Of a DNA stretch of 64,000 bases, positions 50,227-58,995 are shown one piece after another. The stretch lies in NCBI GenBank assembly GCA_963708095.1, contig OY970182.1, forward strand, positions 2,542,001-2,606,000, written 5' to 3'. The notes beneath the pieces were generated by a model. It made no database searches. It was not told the origin of the DNA and was given only the letters and a program-made list of their open reading frames with translations. Source of the DNA: JAJZVS01 sp963708095 (lineage in GTDB: Bacteria > Pseudomonadota > Alphaproteobacteria > Acetobacterales > Acetobacteraceae). How positions within the stretch are numbered: the first letter of the stretch is position 1; each line of letters opens with the position of its first letter. Position numbers and translations under genes: made by a program.

Positions 50227-50539
50227 AACAAGAACACCAATCCGCCGCCGTGTCAAGCTGATTTTGCGGCGGGGGCGCCACGCCGAAATCGGCGATCGGC
50301 GGAAATCCCGACCAGCGTCGGTTATGGATGCGCGTCGCCAAAATACCATCGGGAGGCGGCCTTGGCCGGTCCCGAGCAGGACCATTTTGTCCCATCGCGG
50401 TGCGGCCGGCCATCGGCCGCTGGCTCATTCTCTCTCTGTGTTTGAAGCGGTGCTGCCGACGGCGCGGGGACCTGGCGGCGGACGCGCGGGGCGGTCGTCC
50501 TGGCCCGCGCACCACCCCGGCTTGCCGCTGGGGCCGGGG
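50227..50539. other. Spacer between hypothetical gene and methyltransferase remnant
   Basis: About 310 bases without a supported gene. It should hold the promoter of the downstream minus-strand hypothetical gene; sequence near 50228-50243 is locally AT-rich. No hairpin or repeat of note. Confidence 0.4.
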
Positions 50540-51307
50540 TCAGGCCAGGCGGAAGACGCGCAGGGCTTCGTCGCCGTAGTGGTTGATGACCTTCACGGCG
50601 ATGCGGCCGGATTTCGGGGGCGGGAACTTGCGGCTGGTGGTGCTGTAGAGGCTGGCCCAGGCGTCGGGGTCGATCTCGGCTTTCAGGGCGGATTCCAGTT
50701 TTTCGTACGGGTCCTTGCCGCCGACGAAAAAGGCCTGGCGGACGAAGAAGCTGTCGGCGTCGTCGTCGGTATCGACGAACCAGCAGGCCACGTCGTCCTC
50801 GACCTTGCCGGAGCTGCGGACTTCGCCAGTGGTGGGGTCGAAGATAGCGACGCCGCGGAGGTGGATCGTGCAAGTGCCGTCCTGGGCGCGGTCGCGCGCG
50901 ATGTCGGGTTCGCCGAACACGACGAACAGGTTGCCGCCGCCGGATTTGCAGGCTTCGGCGGCGTGGCGTTCCTGGCTCATGCGGGCTTTCAGCACCACCA
51001 GGCGGCCGAGGTTCATCGTGGTCTCGCCCACTTGCGGGTCGAAGGCGAAGCCGCAGATGACCGGAGCATCGGCCCGGTCGCGGCATTCGCGGGCGGCTTC
51101 CCGGACCAGTTCCTGGCCGACGGTGCCGTATTCGGGGCCGATGACGATGACGGCGCGCTTCTGCTTGCCGGCTTCCTCGTAGGTGGTTTCGGCGGCGACG
51201 TAGCCTTGGCCAGCGGCGGATGGTGTCTTCGGAATCCCGTCACTGTACCCACCAGGGTTGTGCCAGCGCGGCAGACATTGGTAGCTGATCTAGTGGTGAA
51301 AATCTGA
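50540..51307 (-). pseudogene. 5'-truncated adenine-specific DNA methyltransferase (type III Mod-like C-terminus)
   Basis: An open frame of about 255 codons ending at TAA/TGA-type stop 50540 without a proper start. It matches the C-terminal half of Mod-like methyltransferases: AVIVIGPEYGTVGQELVREAARECRDRADAPVICGFAFDPQ, then NLGRLVVLKARMSQERHAAEA, GGNLFVVFGEPDI and the terminal AVKVINHYGDEALRVFRL. The catalytic DPPY and SAM-binding motifs, which should lie upstream, are missing; the reading frame simply fades near 51307. No Res (restriction) gene is present. It is probably a decayed remnant of a type III restriction-modification system and marks the edge of the defence-related island. Confidence 0.75.
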
Positions 51308-51671
51308 CGCTTCGTACCGGGTTCGGACTATCGCAACGGGTGGAAAGCGGACGTGGGATACGGAAGCGCCAGCGTCCGGCATGCGCCCAGGGCGGTCATT
51401 CAGACGCCCGGATCAGCTTCCCGACAGCGGCCGCTTTCCCGCGGCCGTCGGATGGCGGGAGGGGGCGGAAACCCGACATTCGGTTTCCGAGCAGTCGACC
51501 AGGAATTCGGACATTCATCCTGCTCGCCCCGACGGGCCGGTTCCGAGCTGCTAGGTTTCGGGCGATCCTGCGGGAGAGCAGTCCTTTCCAGCCAGCCCAC
51601 GGTCAATCTTACTTCCAGCATTAGCCCTGCATCGCGGTTTCCGAAAACTCGGTGTGCTGGCAAATTCTTCC
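51308..51671. other. Gene-free low-feature stretch beside the RT module
   Basis: About 360 bases between the methyltransferase remnant and the 3' end of the nuclease-like gene. Small open frames on either strand have no recognisable product and resemble decayed sequence. No inverted or direct repeats were found that would mark an insertion boundary. Confidence 0.4.
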
Positions 51672-52424
51672 TTATCGGCGGTCCATATCCTGGTCCACAA
51701 TAGAACGTAGGAGTTCAAGTAGCTCAACTCGACTAGAACTTGCAGATGCAGATCGCAACAGATAGTCAAAATTGATGAGCAACCCGGAACCTCGCCTTGG
51801 ATTCATTAGCAAGCAATCCGACCAGACCTCGTCGTTCTCCTCGATCGATGCTGCGTATTTCAGCAACCAATACATGAGCACCTGCCTGAAGTCTCCGGAT
51901 ACAAAGTTCCTATCGGTATGTTTCACCTCAACAAGTATTGAACCGAGCGTAAAATCTCCAACACCAGAAGCAATCCATCCCAGCCCAGGTATCACAGGAC
52001 TCCTTCGCAGTGCCATGCTTGGATGTTGACTCTGCACGCTCATTAACATCGCAATAAAATTGTTCGCAGCGTGAGATGCTACGTCCATATCGCACTGTTC
52101 CAGCCGAGCTGGGACTTTCGAATCGTAGTGCTGCTTTTGGCGATCGGTAGCAACCATTAAACAGTCATCCCAACGCGGCTCACCCTTACCGTCCAGTATG
52201 ATTTCGGCTCGAGCCATAGATAACTCAAACAACATCGCCCTTTGCAGATGACTCTTTTCAACAAGGGCGTCTGGTACCGGGACGATCTTCTCAAACGTGA
52301 ACATTCTCCTATTCAAAGACGCCACTAAGCCACCGGCTAGGCGCGGGAATAGAACATCAAGAAGACCAGGAATGTCGCGCGCTACGGTTCTTGGATCACG
52401 AAATGGGAACCTCCTAAGCGCCAT
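51672..52424 (-). CDS. PD-(D/E)XK nuclease-like protein coupled to reverse transcriptase
   Basis: A 250-residue protein (ATG 52424, overlapping the reverse transcriptase stop by 11 bases). The C-terminal half contains the restriction-endonuclease-fold signature GVGDFTLGSILVEVKHTDRNF followed by DFRQVLMYWLLKYA: Asp157, Glu166-x-Lys168 and the downstream Gln181/Tyr185 helix of many PD-(D/E)XK nucleases. The N-terminal part (about 1-140) is helical with no recognised domain, and its segment DVLFPRLAGGLVASLNRRMF is Arg-rich. Its GC content (near 50%) is far below the window average. I infer a nuclease effector for the reverse transcriptase; nuclease activity is not shown. Confidence 0.6.
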   Translation of the reverse strand: MALRRFPFRDPRTVARDIPGLLDVLFPRLAGGLVASLNRRMFTFEKIVPVPDALVEKSHLQRAMLFELSMARAEIILDGKGEPRWDDCLMVATDRQKQHYDSKVPARLEQCDMDVASHAANNFIAMLMSVQSQHPSMALRRSPVIPGLGWIASGVGDFTLGSILVEVKHTDRNFVSGDFRQVLMYWLLKYAASIEENDEVWSDCLLMNPRRGSGLLINFDYLLRSASASSSRVELLELLRSIVDQDMDRR

Positions 52425-54045
52425 TTCTTGCCCAACCCTCATAGCAAGATGCAAACGTGATGCCGTTGTTTGTCTCAAAGCCGAGACGCCATGCCTGGCC
52501 GAGCGATCTCCGCAGTTGGGCCCTCGCATGTATGCCGTCATCTCCGAAGCTCCCGGCCGCGAGCCAAACCATTCGCTGTTCATCGGGACCAAGATTTTGC
52601 CATTGATTTCTTAGTCGCGTGAAGCTCGCGCGATCACCCCAGTGTTTCCAACAGTCGATGCAAGCACGCCTTACCGCCTGTGATGACGTTTCTGTGTGGA
52701 TGCGCCTAACCAAACGTCCGCGGGCGTCAGTTCTCCTGAACCGTATCGCCCGCAAGTAATGCAGGGTATTTGCTTCGGGCATCAAAAGGTGAGAGGCAGA
52801 CCCGGGCACCTTATCCAATAGGTCGTCGATCTGTTGGTAGACCGCTTCAAATTCAACATTGGCCCGCACAGAGTAAACGCCACGCATTATCTTTGACCAA
52901 GAAGCTCTGAATGAGTCGAGATTTTTCGGATCGAGCAAAGTGGCGCATAATTGGGCGGCCACTTTTGGTTCCTGGAATTTCAGCGCGCGCCCTATCTGGG
53001 CCAATACGAAATTATCTGGCTGGGATTTTTCTTTTTCGAGGTCAAGTAGAAAATTTATATCAATGTCTGCGAATGACTTCTTCAGCTGTTCATATTCAGC
53101 CCGCGCCGCGTCGGAGTATGGGTCAAAATGCAAATCAAGTTCCCTTAGGGCAAGGCTTTTATCGTCTTCACCACCAAATTGAGCTGCAATATAGTCTGTG
53201 TAATGCTTCGCACTGAGAATTGTGGTTTTGGTACGGTTTAATGATAGCCCGTAGTCAGCAAGTGAGTGAGATAGCTCCGATAGCGCAGCGTAGGCAGCTT
53301 GTTGAGACCTGCAGATCAACGTGAAGTCATCGACGTAGCGATGCCAAGCAATCCCCGCGTCGGAGAGTGACAGGTCGATAGGTGTCATCATCACTTCCGC
53401 GAGGATGCGCGCGCACTGCCCGCCGACTGGCAAGCCAAACGACCGGCCTGCACACAACTTACTTAGGATGCGATCGATCTGAATAGCGACTGTGGAACTG
53501 CCGGCCGCAAGGTCGTTGACGAGGTTTTCTAATCTGTGGTGGTAGATGTGCTCGTAAAAGCTCGAAATATCAGTCTGAATAACCACACAACCGTCGTTCG
53601 TAAGCCCTTCTTCCTTAAGCGTCGCCTCCTTGTATGTCATCCATGATTTCGATCTGTCGAAGAAAGAGGGGGCTTCGTCGCCGAGCCGATAGGAATGGGC
53701 ACGTGCGCTCCGATGTTCTTCGTTGGCTTCGGCAATAGCTAGGCCAAGGCCATTCAGATACAGGTTCCAGAACGGATGTATCTTTGTCGTAATTCGGAAC
53801 CCGTGTGACCCCGAAGGAGCCAGGAGCCGCTCTGAGCCAATAGTAATCCCATTCATAAATGAAACCGCGTCTTTCTCGGGCTTAGCTTCAATAGACTGAA
53901 ACAATTGAAAGCAAATTGTCGCCAGGTCCTCTGCCTTGTCACGAATAAACGAGGCATCGATATCATAAGGCAATGTATCGTTTTCGCCGTTTTGGCCGAT
54001 TTCCAAAGCGGCCCTTGAGAAATGATCTTGCGTTACTTCCAGCAC
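52414..54045 (-). CDS. Group II intron-like/UG-type reverse transcriptase with helical C-terminal domain
   Basis: A 543-residue reverse transcriptase. RT motifs: metal-binding DISSFY in VVIQTDISSFYEHIYHHRLENL (Asp159), SFGLPVGGQCARILAEVMMTPID (about 202-224), the catalytic YVDD (237-240) in WHRYVDDFTLICRS, and LADYGLSLNRTKTTILSAK (about 262-280). Residues about 340-543 are predicted helical repeats, such as TSSQAVRRACIDCWKHWGDRASFTRL, as in Abi-type and UG defence RTs. There is no intron maturase/HNH region. GC is about 50%. The start is GTG 54045; an open frame extends upstream (to 54148) but offers no better codon. Forms an operon with the nuclease-like gene. Confidence 0.85.
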   Translation of the reverse strand: MLEVTQDHFSRAALEIGQNGENDTLPYDIDASFIRDKAEDLATICFQLFQSIEAKPEKDAVSFMNGITIGSERLLAPSGSHGFRITTKIHPFWNLYLNGLGLAIAEANEEHRSARAHSYRLGDEAPSFFDRSKSWMTYKEATLKEEGLTNDGCVVIQTDISSFYEHIYHHRLENLVNDLAAGSSTVAIQIDRILSKLCAGRSFGLPVGGQCARILAEVMMTPIDLSLSDAGIAWHRYVDDFTLICRSQQAAYAALSELSHSLADYGLSLNRTKTTILSAKHYTDYIAAQFGGEDDKSLALRELDLHFDPYSDAARAEYEQLKKSFADIDINFLLDLEKEKSQPDNFVLAQIGRALKFQEPKVAAQLCATLLDPKNLDSFRASWSKIMRGVYSVRANVEFEAVYQQIDDLLDKVPGSASHLLMPEANTLHYLRAIRFRRTDARGRLVRRIHTETSSQAVRRACIDCWKHWGDRASFTRLRNQWQNLGPDEQRMVWLAAGSFGDDGIHARAQLRRSLGQAWRLGFETNNGITFASCYEGWARNGA

Positions 54046-54468
54046 CCTGTGCCCCGATCCAATCTTTGAGGTCCCACTCGCCCCCGACGCGGCTTCGTTC
54101 TCAGTAGATTGCGGCAGCCGATCGCCGGAGTTTAGTGACGTCTGGCCCGTTGTCCGTTATTGGGGCGGGAGGTCGGACCATCGAGCGTCCGGCTCGGGTC
54201 GGGACCTGCCGGGCCGAGGGCCGGATTTAATGGCGGCTGTGGCCAGCCAAGTGCTTCGAACCCGCCATTCCGCTATCGGCCAAGTTTGGACGAATCTTGT
54301 CGAGTTGGAAATGGCGGCTTCGGGTCGACTCCGGCCGGGCCGGGGACGCACTGCAACCCGCGCCCTGATACCTCCGGGATCGCCGCCGGACCATCCGCCG
54401 TCTGCCCAGCGCGATGACCCGTCCCCCGCAAGGTTGCCCGTCCCGCCGCGCCGCCCTATGGCCTGGAC
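54046..54468. other. Spacer between RT operon and mazG
   Basis: About 420 bases with no gene. It holds the promoter region of the RT operon (minus strand) and of mazG (plus strand). It has scattered G/C-rich short dyads of the GCCGGGCC...GGCCGGGC kind (around 54200-54345). The RT frame stays open into it for about 33 codons but with no start codon. Confidence 0.4.
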
Positions 54469-55272
54469 ATGACCCGCCCTTCCCCCGAAGCCGAACTCCG
54501 CCGCCTGCTCGACGTGATGGCCGCCCTGCGCCACCCCGAGACCGGCTGCCCCTGGGACAAGGTGCAGGACTTCGCCACCATCGCCCCCTACACGATCGAG
54601 GAAGCCTACGAGGTCGCCGACGCCATCGCCCGCCGCGACTTCCCCGCGCTGGAAGACGAACTCGGCGATCTGTTGTTCCAGGTCGTCTACCACGCGCGCC
54701 TGGCCGAGGAAGAAGGCCGCTTCGCCTTCGCCGACGTCGCCCGCGCGATCGCCGACAAGATGATCTGCCGCCACCCCCACGTCTTCGGCGACGAAGCCAC
54801 GCGGGAAGCCGCCGCGCATGCCTCGGCGTGGGAGGCGCAGAAGGCGCAGGAGCGGCAGGCGCGGGCGGAGATCGGCACGCTCGCCGGCGTCCCCGCCGCC
54901 CTGCCCGCGCTCACCCGCGCCGAGAAGCTCACGAAGCGCGCCGCGCGCGTCGGCTTCGACTGGCCCGACCCGGCGGCGGTGCTCGACAAGCTGGAGGAGG
55001 AAGCGGCCGAACTGCGCGCCGAACTCCCCGGCGCCGACCCCGCACGGCTGGCCGACGAGCTGGGCGACCTGCTGTTCGTGCTGGCCAACCTGGGCCGCAA
55101 ACTTGGGCTCGATCCGGAAGAATGCCTGCGCGGGGCGAACCGGAAATTCGCCACCCGCTTCGGGCAGATGGAGCAGGCGGCGGAGCGGGGCGGGCGCACC
55201 CTGGCCGAGCAAACCCTGGCGGAGATGGAAGCCGGCTGGCAGGCGGTAAAGGCACGCGAACGCGGCGCGTAG
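54469..55272 (+). CDS. mazG: MazG nucleoside triphosphate pyrophosphohydrolase
   Basis: A 267-residue MazG. Tandem MazG domains: first with LRRLLDVMAALRHPETGCPWDKVQDFATIAPYTIEEAYEVADAI and DELGDLLFQVVYHARLAEE; second with LEEEAAELRAELPG, DELGDLLFVLANLGRKLGLDPEECLRGANRKF, each with the metal-binding EExxE/ExxD pattern. It hydrolyses NTPs and, in E. coli, lowers (p)ppGpp-related signalling and toxin activation. It converges on a PemK/MazF-type toxin pair just 22 bases away. Confidence 0.94.
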   Translation: MTRPSPEAELRRLLDVMAALRHPETGCPWDKVQDFATIAPYTIEEAYEVADAIARRDFPALEDELGDLLFQVVYHARLAEEEGRFAFADVARAIADKMICRHPHVFGDEATREAAAHASAWEAQKAQERQARAEIGTLAGVPAALPALTRAEKLTKRAARVGFDWPDPAAVLDKLEEEAAELRAELPGADPARLADELGDLLFVLANLGRKLGLDPEECLRGANRKFATRFGQMEQAAERGGRTLAEQTLAEMEAGWQAVKARERGA

Positions 55273-55293
55273 GCCCGGTTCACACCGAGCCGG

Positions 55294-55632
55294 TCAAAGC
55301 CCGAGTTGCAGCCGGACGACGCGGCACACGGCCTTCAGGTCGTCCGGTCCAAGCACTCCCAGGCGCCGCTGCAACCGATGCTTGCTGGCGGTGGTGACCT
55401 GGTCGGCCATGGCCTTGCGGCGTTCGCCGTTGAGCATGATGAGGGCTTCGGCCGGATAGAGACGGCCGACCTGGCTGGAGACCGGGACCACCTGGACCCG
55501 GTTGAGCAGGCCGTTTGCCGGGTCGTTACTCACCACGACCGCCGGGCGGGTTTTCCGGATTTCCCCGCCGAGCGCGGGATCGAAGGATACCAGCCAGACC
55601 TCGCCGCGCTGCGGCGCGAGGTCAGGCGCCAC
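55294..55632 (-). CDS. PemK/MazF-family endoribonuclease toxin
   Basis: A 112-residue protein of the MazF/PemK (CcdB-like fold) family: QRGEVWLVSFDPALGGEIRKTRPAVVVSNDPANG, then VQVVPVSSQVGRLYPAEALI and the conserved C-terminal AMADQVTTASKHRLQRRLGVL, with the RNA-cleaving Arg and Ser/Thr residues. It likely cuts mRNA unless neutralised by the upstream antitoxin. GTG 55632 gives normal length and overlaps the antitoxin stop by 11 bases; longer frames add nonsense residues. Confidence 0.9.
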   Translation of the reverse strand: MAPDLAPQRGEVWLVSFDPALGGEIRKTRPAVVVSNDPANGLLNRVQVVPVSSQVGRLYPAEALIMLNGERRKAMADQVTTASKHRLQRRLGVLGPDDLKAVCRVVRLQLGL

Positions 55633-55864
55633 GACGGGATGGCTCGTCGGCGACGTCCCCGATGAGACCTTCCGTCCAGGCCTCGGCCGCCGCCTCGCGG
55701 CCCTCGTCGGCGGCCATGGCCGCATAGCCGGCGGAGAGATCCCGGCCGACGACGTGCGGGCGGGCGAGGTCGTTGAGGAAGCGGCTGATTCGCCGGCGTC
55801 CGATGACATGATGCAGGCCGTCATAGACTTCGGCGTCGATGGTGATGGTGAGTTTCTTCAACAT
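55622..55864 (-). CDS. Ribbon-helix-helix antitoxin
   Basis: An 80-residue protein with an N-terminal RHH-type beta strand and helices, LKKLTITIDAEVYDGLHHVIGRRRISRFLNDLARPHV, and an acidic C-terminal tail (MAADEGREAAAEAWTEGLIGDVADEPSRR) that would wrap the toxin. As in other pairs it should also repress its own promoter. ATG 55864; its 3' end overlaps the toxin by 11 bases, indicating a coupled antitoxin-toxin order. Confidence 0.87.
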   Translation of the reverse strand: MLKKLTITIDAEVYDGLHHVIGRRRISRFLNDLARPHVVGRDLSAGYAAMAADEGREAAAEAWTEGLIGDVADEPSRRGA

Positions 55865-56042
55865 GAGCGGCCTCCAACACGTATAAGAATACGTCTGGCT
55901 GGCGGCAATGCAACCGGACGGGCGAAAGACCCTGCTCCCTCTGCCCCGAAACCGGGAGTTGTCCTGACCAGGTAACGCTTTCCGATCGGCGGGACCGCCG
56001 GCCCCCCTTGTCCGATCCGGCATGCGGCGGGATCATCGAGCC

Positions 56043-56753
56043 ATGACCTGGTCCCTCCTCGTGCGCGATCCTGCGACCGGCGCGCTCGGTGCCGCCGTCG
56101 CCTCCCGGTTCTTCGCCGTTGGCGCGCTGACGATCGCGGTGGAGGGCGGCGTCGCCGCGCTCTCCACCCAGGCGCTGGTGAACCCGATGTACGCCGTGCG
56201 GGCGATGCCCCGGCTGCGCGCCGGCGAAGACCCGGCTGCGGTGCTGGCCGCGCTGGTCGGCGCTGATGCGGGGGCCGAGCAGCGGCAGTTCCACATCCTC
56301 GATGCGCAGGGGCGGATCGCGCAGCACACCGGCGCCGGCTGCATCGCCTGGGCGGGATCGGTGCGCGGGGCCGACATTTCCGTCGCCGGCAACATGCTGG
56401 CCGGGCCGGCGGTGGTGGCGGCCACGCTGGACGCGTTCGCCGCCGCGACCGGCAGCCTGGCCGAGCGGCTGCTGAGCGCGATGGAGGCCGGCGAAGCGGC
56501 CGGCGGCGACAAGCGCGGCAAGCAGGCGGCCGCGCTGAAAATCTGCTCGCGCGATCCCTACCCGGACCTCGACCTGCGCGCCGACGACCACCCCGATCCG
56601 CTGGCGGAACTGCGGCGGCTGCACCGGATCAGCCTGGAACGGTCGGCGGTGTTCCGCCGCTTCCTGCCGGGCGCCGACAACGCCTGCGGCGTGTTCGACC
56701 GCACGGTGATCGAAGCGGCGATGGCGCGCGAGGCGCGTCCGCCGGGGACGTAG
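56043..56753 (+). CDS. DUF1028 domain-containing protein
   Basis: A 236-residue protein of the DUF1028 family (putative Ntn-type hydrolase): MTWSLLVRDPATGALGAAVASRFFAVGALT, VAALSTQALVNPMYAVRAMPRLRAGEDPAAVL, then GRIAQHTGAGCIAWAGSVRGADISVAGNMLAGPAVV, and KQAAALKICSRDPYPDLDLRADDHPDPLAEL. It has no signal peptide. The reaction is not established. ATG 56043. It converges on the histidine kinase gene. Confidence 0.9.
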   Translation: MTWSLLVRDPATGALGAAVASRFFAVGALTIAVEGGVAALSTQALVNPMYAVRAMPRLRAGEDPAAVLAALVGADAGAEQRQFHILDAQGRIAQHTGAGCIAWAGSVRGADISVAGNMLAGPAVVAATLDAFAAATGSLAERLLSAMEAGEAAGGDKRGKQAAALKICSRDPYPDLDLRADDHPDPLAELRRLHRISLERSAVFRRFLPGADNACGVFDRTVIEAAMAREARPPGT

Positions 56754-56802
56754 CTACCGACGACCGCTCGGCCGCGGCGCAACGGCGGGCCGGCCGCCCC
56801 CC

Positions 56803-58182
56803 TCATCCCGCAGCGGGAAAATCGATCCGCACCCGCAGCCCGGGCCCGGCATCCTCGGCCTCCACCGTGGCCCCGTGCAGTTCCGCCACCGCCGCGACCA
56901 TCGCCAGCCCCAGGCCGCTGCCCGGCGTCGTGCGGCTGTGTTCGGCGCGGAAGAAGCGTTCGAAAATCCGGCCGCGCTCGGCCTCCGGCACCCCCGGTCC
57001 ATCGTCGGTCACGGCGAGCGCGACGCCCCCGGCCGTGCGCTCCAGGGTGAGCCGGATCGTGCAACCGACGGGACAATGACGCAGCGCGTTCTCGATCAGA
57101 TTCGCCAGCACCTGCGCCAGCAATTCCCGGTCGCCGACGATTGCGATTCCCGGCGCCGCTTCGCAGACCAGACGGTGGTCCGCCGCCTCGATCGCCGGCG
57201 CGTAGGCCTCGGCCACGGCGAGGACCAGTGCCGAGAGATCGACGGGACGGAAGCGCGCCCGCGGCCCGCCCGCCTCCACCTGGGCGATGCGCAGCACGGC
57301 GGCGAAAGTCGCGAGCAGGGTTTCGGCCTCCGCCGCCGCGGCTTCCACCGCGGCGCGGTACTCGGCAACCGTCGTCGCCCCGCTGCGGGCGGTATCGAGC
57401 TGCTGCAACAGCCGCGACAGCGGCGTGCGCAGGTCATGCGCCACGTCGGAGGAAACCTGGCGCAGGCTCTCCATCAGCGCGGCGATGCGGTCCAGCATGT
57501 GGTTGAGCGTGCCGGCCAGCCGATCGAGATCGTCGCCGACCCCGCTCACCGGAATGCGCCGCCGCAGGTCGCCCTGAATGATCGCCTCCGCGGTGCGGCC
57601 GATCGCGTCCACCCGCAGCAGAAAGCCGCGGCTCAACACCAGCCCGCCGCCGATCCCGAGCAGCACGACGAGGCCGGTCGCCCAGGCAAAGGCGCCCAGG
57701 ATGGCCGTCTCCGCATCCCTCGCCCGATCCAGATCGTCGCCGACCGCGAGCAGCACGCCGCCGCCGAGGCCGGTCACCAGCGCACGCACCCGTTCTTGGT
57801 TCTCGCCTTCCTGCGCCTCGTCGCCGTGGCCCAGGGTGAGGTCGATCCAGCCCGGGCGTGGGGCGAGCCGCGGCAGGGCTCCGGCCAGGCCGCGACCGTC
57901 GGCCGCTTGCACCCGATAGACGAGCGTCCCGCTGCCGCGCTCGCTCAGCCGCACGTCGTCGATGACCCGGGCCAGGCCGTCGGCCCGTGCCTCGGCCACC
58001 AGCGAGGCGGTCTCGGCGCGGATGCGCACCCGCATCTGCCGGTCCAGCGCCCCCTGCGCGATCCAGAACACCACCCCGCCGAGCAGGACCGAGGAGAGGG
58101 CGAACAGCAGCACATAGAGCGCCAGGAGCCGGAAGCTCGCGGTGCGCCAGAGGCGCGGCTCAGGCCACGGGATCGGGCGCAC
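56803..58182 (-). CDS. Two-component sensor histidine kinase
   Basis: A 459-residue membrane kinase. TM1 (about 18-38), a periplasmic sensor of about 120 residues, TM2 (about 164-186), HAMP (about 186-240), HisKA with SSDVAHDLRTPLSRLLQQL (phosphorylated His), and HATPase with ANLIENALRHCPVG, VTDDGPGVPEAERGRIFERFFR and GSGLGLAMVAAVAELHGA. The sensor region is compatible with small extracytoplasmic ligand or envelope stress sensing. It starts inside the response regulator gene (23-base overlap), so the two are coupled. Confidence 0.95.
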   Translation of the reverse strand: MRPIPWPEPRLWRTASFRLLALYVLLFALSSVLLGGVVFWIAQGALDRQMRVRIRAETASLVAEARADGLARVIDDVRLSERGSGTLVYRVQAADGRGLAGALPRLAPRPGWIDLTLGHGDEAQEGENQERVRALVTGLGGGVLLAVGDDLDRARDAETAILGAFAWATGLVVLLGIGGGLVLSRGFLLRVDAIGRTAEAIIQGDLRRRIPVSGVGDDLDRLAGTLNHMLDRIAALMESLRQVSSDVAHDLRTPLSRLLQQLDTARSGATTVAEYRAAVEAAAAEAETLLATFAAVLRIAQVEAGGPRARFRPVDLSALVLAVAEAYAPAIEAADHRLVCEAAPGIAIVGDRELLAQVLANLIENALRHCPVGCTIRLTLERTAGGVALAVTDDGPGVPEAERGRIFERFFRAEHSRTTPGSGLGLAMVAAVAELHGATVEAEDAGPGLRVRIDFPAAG

Positions 58183-58846
58183 GAAGGATATAGCCTGCGC
58201 CGCGCACCGTGTGGATCAGTTCGGGATCGCCGCCGCGATCGAGCCGGGCCCGCAGCCGGCAGATGTGCGTGTCCACCACGTTGGTGATCGGGTCGAAATG
58301 GAAATCCCAGACCTTTTCCAGCAACATGGTGCGGGTGACGACCTGGCCGGCGTGGCGCAGCAGCACTTCCAGGAGCTGGAACTCGCGCGGCTGCAGCGGG
58401 ATGCGCGCCCCGCCGCGGGTGACGCTGCGCTGCGCCAGGTTCATTTCGAGATCGGCAACGCGCAAGGTCGCGGGGGCCTCGCGCAGGGGCGGACGGCGGG
58501 CGAGCGCCTGCAACCGGGCGAGCAATTCGACGAAGGCGAAGGGCTTCACCAGGTAGTCGTCGCCGCCGGCTTCCAGCCCCTCCACCCGGTCTTCGAGCCC
58601 GGCGAGCGTGGTGAGGAACAGCACCGGCGTCTTCACCCCGGCGGCGCGAAGGGTGCGCACCACGGACAGCCCGTCCAGGCCCGGCAGGCGACGGTCGACG
58701 ACAAGCGCGTCGTAGCCGGTGTCGTCGGCCAGGAACAGCCCGTCGCGGCCGGTGGCGGCGTGGTCGGCGACGTGGCCGTGCTGGGAAAGGCCGCGCAGGA
58801 TGTAGCCGGCGGTCGCTTCGTCGTCCTCGATGACCAGCAGTCGCAT
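58160..58846 (-). CDS. OmpR-family response regulator
   Basis: A 228-residue regulator. Receiver domain with the acidic pocket LLVIEDDEATAGYIL, phospho-acceptor Asp in YDALVVDRRLPGLDG, and Lys in GGDDYLVKPFAFVELLARL; C-terminal winged-helix DNA-binding domain with LQPREFQLLEVLLRHAGQVVTRTMLLEKVWD and RLRARLDRGG, LIHTVRGAGYIL. Partner of the adjacent kinase. ATG 58846 was chosen; upstream codon ATG 58861 is possible. Confidence 0.95.
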   Translation of the reverse strand: MRLLVIEDDEATAGYILRGLSQHGHVADHAATGRDGLFLADDTGYDALVVDRRLPGLDGLSVVRTLRAAGVKTPVLFLTTLAGLEDRVEGLEAGGDDYLVKPFAFVELLARLQALARRPPLREAPATLRVADLEMNLAQRSVTRGGARIPLQPREFQLLEVLLRHAGQVVTRTMLLEKVWDFHFDPITNVVDTHICRLRARLDRGGDPELIHTVRGAGYILRAPDPVA

Positions 58847-58995
58847 CGTCGCTTGCCTCATGAGTGCGCCCGGTGCCAGGGCGGTCGGTGTCAGGGCTAC
58901 CGATACTACCAGGGCTGCCGGTATGATGGCCGCCCTTGATGGCGGGGGATATGGGCGCGGCGCGACGCTTGGGCGAGGTCTGCGCCGCCGGCGGG

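Noticed and set aside
51672..54045. A retron or group II intron
   Set aside because: No msr-msd-like inverted pair was seen upstream of the RT, and the RT lacks maturase/HNH-type C-terminal features; the helical C-terminus fits Abi/UG RTs better. Cannot be excluded without RNA modelling.
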